A stretch of 64,000 nt of DNA from contig BMSM01000003.1 of NCBI GenBank assembly GCA_014649155.1, forward strand, positions 372,001 to 436,000, written 5' to 3'. Shown here piece by piece: positions 29,670-36,633 of the stretch. Within the stretch, counting starts at the first letter, position 1. The number at the start of each line of letters is the position of its first letter. The stretch is from Streptomyces griseoviridis. Its GTDB lineage: Bacteria > Actinomycetota > Actinomycetes > Streptomycetales > Streptomycetaceae. Both the position numbers and the translations under genes were made by a program. The notes beneath the pieces are model-generated. The model was not told the DNA's origin. It did no database searches and saw only the letters and a list, made by a program, of their open reading frames with translations.

Positions 29670-29857
29670 GGGTGCTCCAGGGATGTACGGCGGGCGTGCG
29701 GGAGCGAGCATAACCGGGGGCGTGGCGCCGGCCTCGGACGGGCAGCCTGCCGCTGTCGGCAAGCTCACCTACCCACGACCGGCGACCCCGCCCTAAAATC
29801 GGGGTTACTTAACAGTAGTTAGCGTCATGACCGCATCGTTCTGGAGCGTGAGAGACC

Positions 29858-31030
29858 TTGGCCGGATCGGCTGACTTCGACCTGTACCGCCCGTCCGAGG
29901 AGCACGACATGCTCCGCGACGCCGTCCGCTCGCTGGCCGAGGCGAAGATCGCGCCGTACGCCGCAGCGGTGGACGAGGAGGCCCGCTTCCCGCGCGAGGC
30001 GCTGGACGCCCTGACCGCGAACGACCTGCACGCCGTGCACGTCCCCGAGTCCTACGGCGGCGCGGGCGCCGACGCGCTGGCCACCGTGATCGTCATCGAG
30101 GAGGTGGCCCGCGTCTGCGCGTCCTCCTCCCTCATCCCGGCGGTGAACAAGCTCGGCTCCCTCCCGGTGATCCTCTCCGGCTCCGAGGAGCTGAAGAAGA
30201 AGTACCTGGGCCCGCTCGCCAAGGGCGACGCGATGTTCTCGTACTGCCTCTCCGAGCCGGACGCGGGCTCGGACGCGGCCGGCATGAAGACGAAGGCGGT
30301 CCGCGACGGCGACTTCTACGTCCTCAACGGCGTGAAGCGCTGGATCACCAACGCGGGCGAGTCCGAGTTCTACACGGTGATGGCCGTGACCGACCCGGAG
30401 AAGCGTTCCAAGGGCATCTCCGCCTTCGTCGTGGAGAAGTCCGACGAGGGCGTATCCTTCGGCGCCCCGGAGAAGAAGCTCGGCATCAAGGGCTCCCCGA
30501 CCCGCGAGGTCTACCTCGACAACGTCCGCATCCCCGCCGACCGCATGATCGGCGCCGAGGGCACCGGCTTCGCGACGGCGATGAAGACCCTCGACCACAC
30601 CCGCATCACCATCGCCGCCCAGGCCCTCGGCATCGCGCAGGGCGCGCTGGACTACGCCAAGGGCTACGTGAAGGAGCGCAAGCAGTTCGGCAAGCCGGTC
30701 GCGGACTTCCAGGGCATCCAGTTCATGCTCGCCGACATGGCCATGAAGATCGAGGCGGCCCGTCAGCTGACGTACGCGGCGGCGGCCAAGTCCGAGCGCG
30801 TCGCCGCCGGAGGCGGAGAAGGTGACCTCACCTTCCAGGGCGCGGCGGCCAAGTGCTTCGCCTCGGACGTGGCGATGGAGGTCACCACGGACGCGGTGCA
30901 GCTCCTCGGCGGGTACGGCTACACGCGGGACTACCCGGTGGAGCGGATGATGCGCGACGCGAAGATCACCCAGATTTATGAAGGGACGAACCAGGTTCAG
31001 CGGATCGTCATGGCCAGGAACCTTCCGTAG
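29858..31030 (+). CDS. Acyl-CoA dehydrogenase with island-supplied 3' end
   Basis: A 390-residue FAD flavoprotein oxidising acyl-CoA to trans-2-enoyl-CoA. Family motifs: SYCLSEPDAGSDAAGMKT, WITNAGESEFYTV, RKQFGKPVADFQGIQFMLADM and the C-terminal IYEGTNQVQR, whose Glu375 is the predicted alpha-proton base. The start is a TTG at 29858 following GAGAG; no upstream alternative exists. The last 64 bases overlap an attachment-site repeat: a second copy (34913-34976) with only synonymous differences lies beyond a 3.9-kb island. The present C-terminus is therefore at least partly element-encoded, and the protein is unchanged. Confidence 0.94.
   Translation: MAGSADFDLYRPSEEHDMLRDAVRSLAEAKIAPYAAAVDEEARFPREALDALTANDLHAVHVPESYGGAGADALATVIVIEEVARVCASSSLIPAVNKLGSLPVILSGSEELKKKYLGPLAKGDAMFSYCLSEPDAGSDAAGMKTKAVRDGDFYVLNGVKRWITNAGESEFYTVMAVTDPEKRSKGISAFVVEKSDEGVSFGAPEKKLGIKGSPTREVYLDNVRIPADRMIGAEGTGFATAMKTLDHTRITIAAQALGIAQGALDYAKGYVKERKQFGKPVADFQGIQFMLADMAMKIEAARQLTYAAAAKSERVAAGGGEGDLTFQGAAAKCFASDVAMEVTTDAVQLLGGYGYTRDYPVERMMRDAKITQIYEGTNQVQRIVMARNLP
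30967..31030 (+). repeat. attL: left direct repeat of the integrated island
   Basis: A 64-base segment ending in the acyl-CoA dehydrogenase stop codon. It matches 34913-34976 with 6 differences, all at synonymous positions: Gly GGG/GGC, Val GTC/GTG, Ala GCC/GCG, Arg AGG/CGC, Leu CTT/CTG. The first 18 bases (CACCCAGATTTATGAAGG) and bases 30986-31008 (23 nt) are identical in both copies. The crossover must lie in one of these tracts. Confidence 0.9.
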
Positions 31031-31130
31031 CAGGGTTTTTGCAGGTCAGAGGTGGTTCCGAGGCTCCGGAGGAGCGCTCTCGGCTTTCTGCCCGTTGCGG
31101 CCTGATCAGGGCCGTTCATGGGCGTCATGC

Positions 31131-31150
31131 TGGGGGAGTCCTGGGGAGCT
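31131..31150 (+). repeat. Arm-type site candidate, left end of island
   Basis: Two adjacent copies of TGGGGAG-like sequence (TGGGGGAGTC then CTGGGGAGCT), 100 bp inside attL. A very similar pair lies 50 bp inside attR at 34843-34862 in the same orientation. Paired arm sites near both ends are expected for tyrosine-integrase attP regions. Confidence 0.45.
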
Positions 31151-31188
31151 GGCGACTCGAAAACGCCCGCTGACCAGCACGAACGAAC

Positions 31189-31217
31189 ACAGCCCCCGGT
31201 GAGTTGCCGGGGGCTGT
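31189..31217 (+). terminator. Rho-independent-like terminator downstream of the acyl-CoA dehydrogenase
   Basis: An 11-bp stem ACAGCCCCCGG/CCGGGGGCTGT (31189-31199 with 31207-31217), loop 7 nt, followed by TGTCGTGT. It ends transcription entering the island from the acyl-CoA dehydrogenase gene. The surrounding 31031-31386 carries no clear gene. Confidence 0.75.
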
Positions 31218-31386
31218 TGTCGTGTGGGGATCAGGCGACCCGACATGGCGGCGGCCCTGATGCCTCTGGCACGGCCAACAGGCCGGGCAGTTCCTAAGTC
31301 GTTATGAGGCTCTGCGGACACCTCCCTGTGAGAGGGACAACGTAGAGAAGCACTTCCCTCCTTGCTTCCTACTTGCATCGTTCACA

Positions 31387-31806
31387 GTGGGGGCAAGGGG
31401 GGCAGTCCGGGTCCGGATCGAAATGCACGGCGGCCGGGCCACGTCCTCCCAGGTGCTCCCCTGCGTGGGAGCGACCGCGGCTGAGGTCAAGGCACTGCCC
31501 GGAATCGTCATCACCGTGGAACGGGCGGGGAAGACCGGCCGACCGGCCACCGTCTTCTCACTCCGTGACGACACTTCCCGTCACGCTGCGCCGCAGCCGG
31601 CCCGCACCTACAGCAACAAGAACCGGGACACTTCTCGTCACGCGGAGGCCCAGCCGGCCAGCGCGGAACGTGAGCAGAACCGTGCCCGGGTCGCCCGCCT
31701 GGACGCCTACCGTGTGGAACCCAAGCAGGCCGCCTCTGAGCCCGAGCAGCAACCAAAGGGGCCGGAACCGCTCTCAGACTTCAACCCCTTCCGCGCCCTG
31801 CTGTGA
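31387..31806 (+). CDS. Probable truncated island protein with winged-helix-like start
   Basis: A 139-residue open frame with strong Streptomyces codon bias. The opening part (RIEMHGGRATSSQVLPCVG, VKALPGIVITVERAGKTGRPATVFSL) reads like the C-terminal winged helix of a larger DNA-binding or replication protein. A hydrophilic tail follows with an internal repeat (DTSRHAAPQPAR, DTSRHAEAQPAS) and ends DFNPFRALL. The reading frame continues upstream to 31261 without a good start, the GTG at 31387 lacks a ribosome-binding site, and a proper terminator follows the stop. I infer the 3' remnant of a deleted gene. Family not identified. Confidence 0.5.
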   Translation: MGARGAVRVRIEMHGGRATSSQVLPCVGATAAEVKALPGIVITVERAGKTGRPATVFSLRDDTSRHAAPQPARTYSNKNRDTSRHAEAQPASAEREQNRARVARLDAYRVEPKQAASEPEQQPKGPEPLSDFNPFRALL

Positions 31807-31814
31807 CCAACCAC

Positions 31815-31844
31815 AGAAGCCCCGGCCACGTCGGCCGGGCTTCT
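31815..31844 (+). terminator. Intrinsic terminator with T-rich tail
   Basis: AGAAGCCC plus GGCC pairs with GGCC plus GGGCTTCT (one bulged C, loop ACGTC), followed by TTCGTT, 9 bp after the stop at 31806. It supports the reality of the preceding gene end. Confidence 0.8.
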
Positions 31845-31857
31845 TTCGTTGCCTCGA

Positions 31858-32364
31858 CTACGCCAGTGGGCAGGGCAGCTCAGGCATCGAGCGGTTCGGA
31901 GAGCACGTCACCACCGCCAGGGACAGATACGAGGGGCGCTCCAGATAGAAGCCATAGGACACATCCGTACCCGAGTGCAGTTGCTCAGCAGCAGCGCTCA
32001 CCAGTCGGGCCAGGCGGGTTGTGTCCCGGTCACGCTCAGAGGCGAACCGGGGCGCGAGCTCAGTCAGCCGTTCCCCGATCCATCCCGCTGCTTCCTTGGC
32101 CTCGTCCCAGGTGCCACGGACTAACGAACAGGGCTTGATGAGCCAGTACGCCGTCTCCAGCGGTGGCAGATCAGACGTGGGGAACTCCGCTGCCACCTCT
32201 CGGTAGCGCTGGATCAGTTCGGGCTTGCTTCCGGGCGGTGGCGGCTCGGGGTGCGGGGGCCGCCGTAGGGCTTCCTGGTCGAAGCGTTCTCTCGGGCCGA
32301 CCCACAGATAGCCGTGATGGTGGTGCACCAGTCGATTCCCGTTCGGTGGTGGGGGTTGCGCCAC
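31858..32364 (-). CDS. Island hypothetical protein
   Basis: About 168 residues from a GTG at 32364 (a TTG sits one codon upstream). No ribosome-binding site is visible and a later GTG (before HHHHGYLW) is possible. The N-terminus has a His-rich HHHHGYLWVGPRERF; the middle is helical and charged (ELIQRYREVAAEFP, WDEAKEAAGWIGERLTELAPRFASERDRDTTRLARLVSAAAEQL). The end is hydrophobic. Codon use is Streptomyces-like. I do not recognise a family. It is the last gene on the minus strand of the island, convergent with the 31387 gene. Confidence 0.55.
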   Translation of the reverse strand: MAQPPPPNGNRLVHHHHGYLWVGPRERFDQEALRRPPHPEPPPPGSKPELIQRYREVAAEFPTSDLPPLETAYWLIKPCSLVRGTWDEAKEAAGWIGERLTELAPRFASERDRDTTRLARLVSAAAEQLHSGTDVSYGFYLERPSYLSLAVVTCSPNRSMPELPCPLA

Positions 32365-32419
32365 CAACCGGCCCGGCTTGTGTGGAGGGGAGGCCGGGCC
32401 GGTTGGCCAGGGAGGAGGG

Positions 32420-32644
32420 TCAGATGTTCAGACCGAATCGCGCCGGGTCGATCCCGGCCGCGTCCAGTTCCTCCGTGGTGAACCGCAGCGGCTGCGCGTC
32501 CGGCCGCTTGCTGTCGCCCAGAGCCCAGGCGTCGTCACCGATCCGGGCCAGGGTCACGCACCCTTCGGTGCAGGGGCCGCCGCACGCCTTCACGAACGAG
32601 GCCCCGTCGATGTCGAGCGCGTACAGGTCGGTTCCGTCCAGCAT
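32420..32644 (-). CDS. DUF397-like small protein
   Basis: A 74-residue protein with the DUF397 outline: an N-terminal F-x-K block (DGASFVKACGG), a central Cys segment (CTEGCVTLARIGDDAWAL), the D-S-K motif (LGDSKRPDAQPLRF) and a C-terminal E-L block. DUF397 proteins are usually encoded beside XRE/DUF5753 regulators, as here; in S. coelicolor such pairs modulate antibiotic production and development (established for several pairs). AGGAAGG lies 7 nt before the ATG at 32644. The match to DUF397 is by eye and slightly divergent. Confidence 0.65.
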   Translation of the reverse strand: MLDGTDLYALDIDGASFVKACGGPCTEGCVTLARIGDDAWALGDSKRPDAQPLRFTTEELDAAGIDPARFGLNI

Positions 32645-32725
32645 CACTGCACCTTCCTGCTAACTGATCGCGGCCAGGGCTGACCGCCGCCGCCCGTTCG
32701 GGCGGGAGTCAAAGGGGAGAGCCGC

Positions 32726-32878
32726 TCAGCGGTCGGAACGCTTGCCGGACTCGGCGCACCGCGCGCACTTGCACGGCGGCCACGCTGACGTCATCGAAGG
32801 TGCCAGATCCTCGCTCGCCGACACTGCCCGCTCGGGCTCCCACGTTCGCCCGGAGTCACGGGAAACGCGCATCGTCAT
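32726..32878 (-). CDS. Small Cys-rich island protein
   Basis: About 50 residues from the ATG at 32878 (MTMRVSRDSGRTWEPER...), ending with the metal-site-like WPPCKCARCAESGK (C-x-C-x2-C). I recall similar short proteins ending PPCKCPRC near XRE/DUF397 loci in Streptomyces, but no function. There is no clear ribosome-binding site, and a longer reading to 32992 is open. It lies between the XRE gene and the DUF397-like gene on the same strand. Confidence 0.4.
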   Translation of the reverse strand: MTMRVSRDSGRTWEPERAVSASEDLAPSMTSAWPPCKCARCAESGKRSDR

Positions 32879-33116
32879 CAGCGGTCGATCAGTGAACAGC
32901 CGCTGCGCCGCTCCCCTGCGCGTCACTCGTGCACGTCCCCTGCGGATCGCGTGTTCTCGCGAGCGACCGGGAGTGAGAGGCAGGTACGGCAATCAGGCAT
33001 ACGCGATGGCTCACTTCGCCCCTCCATCAGGCTGATTGCCGATGCGGTCGACACTGGATCGGAAGTTCTCTCTTCGCTCCCCATGACGCCATGGTCGGCT
33101 GGCCGAGGGCGTTCCT

Positions 33117-33947
33117 CTAGGGTGTTTCCTGTTCTCGCAAAAAGTCGTTTCGGATGTCTTCGAGCAGGCCCCGCATTCGGTCACCTGACAGAGCTACGGC
33201 TGCGAACCCATCAAACTTACCTACGTACAGCCCAACGTCTCTGGGGTCCGTAACGACGATTTCAGCGTGCACGGTCTCTATCGTCACCATGTGGTCATCG
33301 CGAATGACGAATGCGTGATTGGCGATGTCCCGTTGTTGAACAGCCAGGGGTACGACTCGAATATCCACGTGAGACAGACGCGATATGGAGGCGATGCGGT
33401 CGAGTTGCGCCGCCATCATCTGTGGGGGGATGATTCTCCACCTCAACACGGGTTCTGTGATGACGAACTGAAGTGATTTCGTGCTGTCATAGAGAACCGC
33501 TTGCCGTTCAAGTCTTCCGTTGATCGTGCGCGTGACGGCGTCTTCACTCAGGTTGTGCCGTTTCAGAACGGCGCGGATGTACTCGGGGGTTTGAAGCAGG
33601 CCGGGGACCAGGGCCGGTTGAAAGAGCCGCAGCGTCGACATCTGGGTTTCCAGGGCCTTGGCGGCTTGCTGCCCTTTGTGGACGCCGATGCGCTTCAGTA
33701 GCCGCCACGCTGTCGCTTCCGTCGCCGATGCTCGGGCAGCCTCCGTGTACGCGGCCTTGACCTCATCTGAGACGCCGATGGCGGTCAGGATGCGTTCAAC
33801 GTCCGTGGCGCTCGGTGCGAGCTTGGCATTCTCGATCTTGGACAGCTTGGACGGAGACATGAGGGCGCTGCGGGCCACTGCCTTGGCTTCCTTTCCGGAT
33901 GCCATGCGCAGCGCCCGCAGCGCGGCCCCAATCTGTGCTCTGTTCAC
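33117..33947 (-). CDS. XRE-family regulator with DUF5753 domain
   Basis: A 276-residue helix-turn-helix protein. The N-terminal XRE domain (IGAALRALRMASGKEAKAVARSALMSPSKLSKIENAKLAPSA in pieces, residues 4-60) binds DNA. The C-terminal DUF5753 domain begins RLFQPALVPGLLQTPEYIRAVL and includes VIRDDHMVTIETVHAEIVV. This architecture belongs to the WhiJ/AbaA/Scr-type Streptomyces regulators. The start GTG at 33947 overlaps the upstream gene's stop as GTGA, so the two are translationally coupled. GC is clearly lower than in the chromosome flanks, indicating transfer. Confidence 0.88.
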   Translation of the reverse strand: MNRAQIGAALRALRMASGKEAKAVARSALMSPSKLSKIENAKLAPSATDVERILTAIGVSDEVKAAYTEAARASATEATAWRLLKRIGVHKGQQAAKALETQMSTLRLFQPALVPGLLQTPEYIRAVLKRHNLSEDAVTRTINGRLERQAVLYDSTKSLQFVITEPVLRWRIIPPQMMAAQLDRIASISRLSHVDIRVVPLAVQQRDIANHAFVIRDDHMVTIETVHAEIVVTDPRDVGLYVGKFDGFAAVALSGDRMRGLLEDIRNDFLREQETP

Positions 33948-34468
33948 GCCCCGTACTTGGCCCACCATTCGGTGAATGGTTCCGCGTGCGCAAGTGCCGT
34001 GTCACGGTACCTGACGAACTCTGCTGCCCGGTCTGGCTCCAGTACCTGCGAACCCAGGTACTTTCCTGCCCCGTCGTAGTTCATCACGGCCACGGACTTC
34101 GAGTCGAAGCACCAGAAGTCCGGCACGCCGGGCAGGGGATTGGGTTTGTCGGTGATGTCGAGGATGAAGAACTCTTCGCCCCCGGTCATGTTTTTCCGGT
34201 AGCCCCACCCGAGTTCGAAGCAAAGATAGTCCGTGAGCGGGCGCGACAGAAGGTGCACCCTATAGACCCGCTTTCCCTTTTCGGTGTGCGAGCGCAGTTC
34301 CTCCACCCACCCGGCGTTGTAGTCATCCGGCTGCGGCTCTCCGGCCAGGTAGGCGTGGTACGCGTCCACATTCCCGGACTTGCTGTAGTCGTCCAGGGTC
34401 TCCAGGCGGAAAGCCTCATACTCGAACGAGTCGAAGAGGTCACCGAGGGTCTTAGATGAGGTTGTCAC
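33944..34468 (-). CDS. DUF6879-like protein
   Basis: A 174-residue protein. The blocks FRLETLDDYSKSG, RVYRVHLLSRPLTDYLCFELGWGY, GGEEFFILDITDKPNPLPGVPDFWCFDS, VAVMNYDGAGKYLGSQVLEPD and YRDTALAHAEPFTEWW are the pattern I associate with DUF6879. Such genes commonly precede XRE/DUF5753 regulators in Streptomyces; biochemical function unknown. The start GTG at 34468 has AGAAGG 6 nt upstream and overlaps the 3' end of the small gene before it. Its stop overlaps the regulator start, making a tightly coupled three-gene unit. Confidence 0.75.
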   Translation of the reverse strand: MTTSSKTLGDLFDSFEYEAFRLETLDDYSKSGNVDAYHAYLAGEPQPDDYNAGWVEELRSHTEKGKRVYRVHLLSRPLTDYLCFELGWGYRKNMTGGEEFFILDITDKPNPLPGVPDFWCFDSKSVAVMNYDGAGKYLGSQVLEPDRAAEFVRYRDTALAHAEPFTEWWAKYGA

Positions 34469-34643
34469 GGACGGCCTTCTGGAGCAGTTCCATCGGGATC
34501 TCGACCAGGGTTTCGTGAGCGGGAATCTGAAGCCCGTGGCCGGTCGGCGTCTCGCCTTGCACCAGGAAGGTGCCACGATCCGTCGCGTAGATCGTCGGGC
34601 AGTCCTTGATGTCGCACGTGCTGACCAGCTTGGTGACCTTCAT
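34452..34643 (-). CDS. Small first gene of the island regulator operon
   Basis: A 63-residue protein, MKVTKLVSTCDIKDCPTIY..., with one Cys-x4-Cys pair and a beta-rich middle (GTFLVQGETPTGHGLQIPAHETLVEIP), ending in an amphipathic helix. AGGGGA lies upstream of the ATG at 34643, and its 3' end overlaps the start of the DUF6879-like gene. Small proteins of this form lead similar operons in other streptomycetes as I recall; role unknown. Confidence 0.65.
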   Translation of the reverse strand: MKVTKLVSTCDIKDCPTIYATDRGTFLVQGETPTGHGLQIPAHETLVEIPMELLQKAVRDNLI

Positions 34644-34718
34644 GGTCCGGGTTCCCCTCTCCCACGCTGCTGCCAGTTCCCGGCATCTGGGTTGATGCTC
34701 CCGAGGCCGGGACGCGCG

Positions 34719-34761
34719 GGTCAAGCGATCACGGTTGACGGAACGGGAAACCGCGTAACCT
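34719..34761. promoter_or_regulatory. Divergent promoters with a shared dyad
   Basis: TTGACC on the minus strand (34724-34719) and TTGACG on the plus strand (34735-34740) are back to back and form the inverted repeat GTCAA/TTGAC with a 10-nt spacer. A minus-strand -10-like GAGCAT lies 18 bp on; a plus-strand TAACCT (34756-34761) lies 15 bp on. A repressor binding the dyad, plausibly the island XRE protein, would shut both. Confidence 0.45.
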
Positions 34762-34766
34762 CCCGC

Positions 34767-34910
34767 ATGCCTGCTCGTCCACTGCCCATCCGGTTGTGCC
34801 TCTGCTGCGGCTGGTCCCACCTGGACAGACTCTTGACCATCATGGGGAACTGCTGGGGAGCCTCCCTCTGGGAGGGGTGTTCGCCCAGGTCACGGCCGTA
34901 TGGTCTGTGA
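34767..34910 (+). CDS. Possible leaderless Cys-rich microprotein at island end
   Basis: A 47-codon frame starting ATG 5 nt after a -10-like TAACCT, hence possibly leaderless. The product has Cys residues in LCLCCGW and two further Cys (GNCWGASLWEGCS). It stops 2 bp before attR. There is no homologue that I recognise, and the arm-type repeats of the island overlap it, so it could be chance. Confidence 0.3.
   Translation: MPARPLPIRLCLCCGWSHLDRLLTIMGNCWGASLWEGCSPRSRPYGL
34843..34862 (+). repeat. Arm-type site candidate, right end of island
   Basis: The pair TGGGGAACTG then CTGGGGAGCC matches the left-end pair at 31131-31150 in sequence and orientation, 50 bp inside attR. Confidence 0.45.
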
Positions 34911-34912
34911 AG

Positions 34913-34976
34913 CACCCAGATTTATGAAGGCACGAACCAGGTTCAGCGGATCGTGATGGCGCGCAACCTGCCGTAG
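34913..34976 (+). repeat. attR: right direct repeat, displaced original gene end
   Basis: Repeats the last 64 bases of the acyl-CoA dehydrogenase gene, from CACCCAG through the TAG at 34974-34976. Its G/C third positions (GGC, GTG, GCG, CGC, CTG) are more typical of the host than the left copy's AGG and CTT, consistent with this being the ancestral chromosome end. Chromosomal sequence resumes after it. Confidence 0.88.
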
Positions 34977-35007
34977 CGATCACCGGGACGGGGGCGGGTG
35001 GTCGGCC

Positions 35008-35925
35008 GTGGAGGTCGAGATCGAGCGGGTCCTGCGGGAGACGGCCGGGAACATCGCGCCCGGTGTGCCCTACGCCCTGAAGGCGACGGCGGCCCGGCTG
35101 GCCGGGGAACCGGACCTCGGGGTGCCGTCCGCCCTGCCCGGCATCCTCAGCCTGCGGGTCGACGGCGACCTGTTCGAGGACTGCCCCGACCTGGACATCG
35201 GGTACATCCGGGAGCCCGACCGGATCCGGATCCGGTTCGTACGGGCGCTGGACCCGGAGCCGGTCCCCGAGGCCGGCGCGGACGGCGGGAAGCCCGCGAC
35301 CGCCGGGACCGGCGCGGACCGGCCGGCGCCCCGGCCCGGCCCCGCCGCCGAGGCGGTCGCCGTCCGGCAGGTCGCCGACGCCTGGGGCCGGGTCACCGGC
35401 TGGCTGCGGGACCACGCCCCCGGTTCCTACGCGGCCCTCCGCCCCGGCGCGGGACCCGCCGCCCTGGCCGCCCTCGAAGCCGGCCTCGGCCGGCCGGTCC
35501 CCGTGGAGCTGCGCGTCCTGTGGCTGCTGACCGCCGGGGACGACGGGGTCGACGGCGGGGGATGCCTGCCCGGCAACGAGGCGCTGATGCCGCTGGAGAC
35601 CGTGGCCGACCAGTACCGGACGCGGCGCGCGATCCCCGGGTGGCGGGCGTCCTGGATTCCCGTCGTCGCGCGCGGCACGGCCGACACCACCTCGGGCCTG
35701 TACCTGGACGCCGAGACCGGCTGCCTGGGCCGCTGGTCCCGCTACGACGAGCCGCCCGCCGAGGAGCCGGACACGCTGGTCACCTATCTGGAGGAGACCG
35801 CCGACATGCTCCGGGCGCCGGCCCTGGCCACCCGGGACCGGCCCGGTCTGGCCGGCGGCGTCCTGAGGTGGGCCGCCGGACTCGCCCCCGGGCGGGAAGG
35901 GGACTGGCGCCCGCTGACCGGCTGA
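35008..35925 (+). CDS. SMI1/KNR4 (SUKH) domain protein
   Basis: A 305-residue cytoplasmic protein. The C-terminal half (about 145-285) has the SUKH outline: LAALEAGLGRPVPVELRVLWLLTAGDDG, a central LPGNEALMPLETVADQYR and WIPVVARGTADTTSGLYLDAETG. SUKH domains occur as immunity proteins to polymorphic toxins and as general scaffold proteins; no toxin gene is adjacent. The N-terminal 90 residues form a separate region, joined by a Pro/Ala/Gly linker. The GTG at 35008 lacks a strong site. Before the island inserted, this gene began about 31 bp after the acyl-CoA dehydrogenase stop. Confidence 0.72.
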   Translation: MEVEIERVLRETAGNIAPGVPYALKATAARLAGEPDLGVPSALPGILSLRVDGDLFEDCPDLDIGYIREPDRIRIRFVRALDPEPVPEAGADGGKPATAGTGADRPAPRPGPAAEAVAVRQVADAWGRVTGWLRDHAPGSYAALRPGAGPAALAALEAGLGRPVPVELRVLWLLTAGDDGVDGGGCLPGNEALMPLETVADQYRTRRAIPGWRASWIPVVARGTADTTSGLYLDAETGCLGRWSRYDEPPAEEPDTLVTYLEETADMLRAPALATRDRPGLAGGVLRWAAGLAPGREGDWRPLTG

Positions 35926-35956
35926 CCGCCCGGTACCCCCGTACCGCCGGTTCCGC

Positions 35957-36514
35957 TCAGTCCTCGATGCCCTCCGCCGCCCGGCGCTCCCGCAGTTCCA
36001 TGATCGCGCGGCGGCGGGCCAGGCGGTGGGTGCGGCGGATCTGCGCCTCCTGCCAGCGCCGCTCGTCCCGCTCGGTCTCCGGCAGCACCGGCGGCACCCG
36101 GCGCGGCCTGCCGTCGGCGTCCACCGCGGCGAAGACCAGGTAGGCCGAGCCGACCTGGGTGGGCGGCGCGGACTCGTTCCAGCGCTCGGCCAGCACCCGC
36201 ACCCCGACCTCCATCGAGGTCCGCCCGGTCCAGTTGACCTGGGCCTTCACATGGACGAGGTCACCGACCCTGACCGGTTCGAGGAACGCCATCTCGTCCA
36301 TCGACGCGGTGACGGCGGGTCCGCCCGAGTGGCGCCCGGCGACCGCGCCGGCCACCAGTTTCATGATCACGCCGCCGTGCACCGTGCCCAGCAGGTTGGT
36401 GTCGCTGTGGGTCATGATGTGGCTCAGGGTGGTGCGGGAGGCCGAGGTCGGCTTGCCCGGGATCTCCGGCGCCGCCGGCCCGCCGGCCGAGGCCTGTTCT
36501 GCCTGGTCTGTCAT
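35957..36514 (-). CDS. Acyl-CoA thioesterase, hotdog fold
   Basis: A 185-residue YciA/ACOT-type thioesterase hydrolysing acyl-CoA to free acid and CoA. The hotdog domain (about 25-150) includes HSDTNLLGTVHGGVIMKLV, with the N-x-x-G-x-x-H-G-G motif around the active-site helix, VRVGDLVHVKAQVNWTGRTSMEVGV and VFAAVDADGRPRRVPP. The C-terminal 35 residues are a basic helix (RRTHRLARRRAIMELRERRA). AAGGTGG lies upstream of the ATG at 36514. Convergent with the SUKH gene (31 bp apart) and divergent from the first LCP gene. Confidence 0.87.
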   Translation of the reverse strand: MTDQAEQASAGGPAAPEIPGKPTSASRTTLSHIMTHSDTNLLGTVHGGVIMKLVAGAVAGRHSGGPAVTASMDEMAFLEPVRVGDLVHVKAQVNWTGRTSMEVGVRVLAERWNESAPPTQVGSAYLVFAAVDADGRPRRVPPVLPETERDERRWQEAQIRRTHRLARRRAIMELRERRAAEGIED

Positions 36515-36633
36515 GACCTCCACCTTATGCCGCGGCGACAACGGTGTGATTTGTGTCAGCTTCGCAACAGCACCGCCCTGATTTTCCGACGACCCTTGTA
36601 TGGGGCACAGCCGGGACCTGCACACTGGTCCGC

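Larger units (their letters stand above)
30967..34976. mobile_element. Integrated genomic island in the 3' end of an acyl-CoA dehydrogenase gene
   Basis: About 3.95 kb bounded by the duplicated gene end. Interior DNA has visibly lower GC than both flanks, small unknown genes, and a regulator module (XRE/DUF5753, DUF6879-like, DUF397-like) typical of Streptomyces accessory DNA. The plus-strand gene at 31387 looks truncated. No tyrosine or serine recombinase, excisionase, replication initiator or FtsK-type transfer gene is recognisable. The island is therefore a deletion remnant of an integrative plasmid or phage, or a satellite mobilised in trans. Long attachment identity that rebuilds the target gene is the habit of tyrosine-recombinase elements (established), so a tyrosine integrase is inferred for the original insertion. 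Confidence 0.85.

Noticed and set aside
31080..31220. tRNA or tmRNA gene as the island's attachment site
   Set aside because: No cloverleaf or T-loop sequence was found; the duplicated target is clearly the acyl-CoA dehydrogenase 3' end.
31511..31756. Minus-strand open frames opposite the 31387-31806 gene
   Set aside because: They overlap a plus-strand frame with better codon bias and a terminator behind it; the peptides are Arg/Gly-rich shadows.
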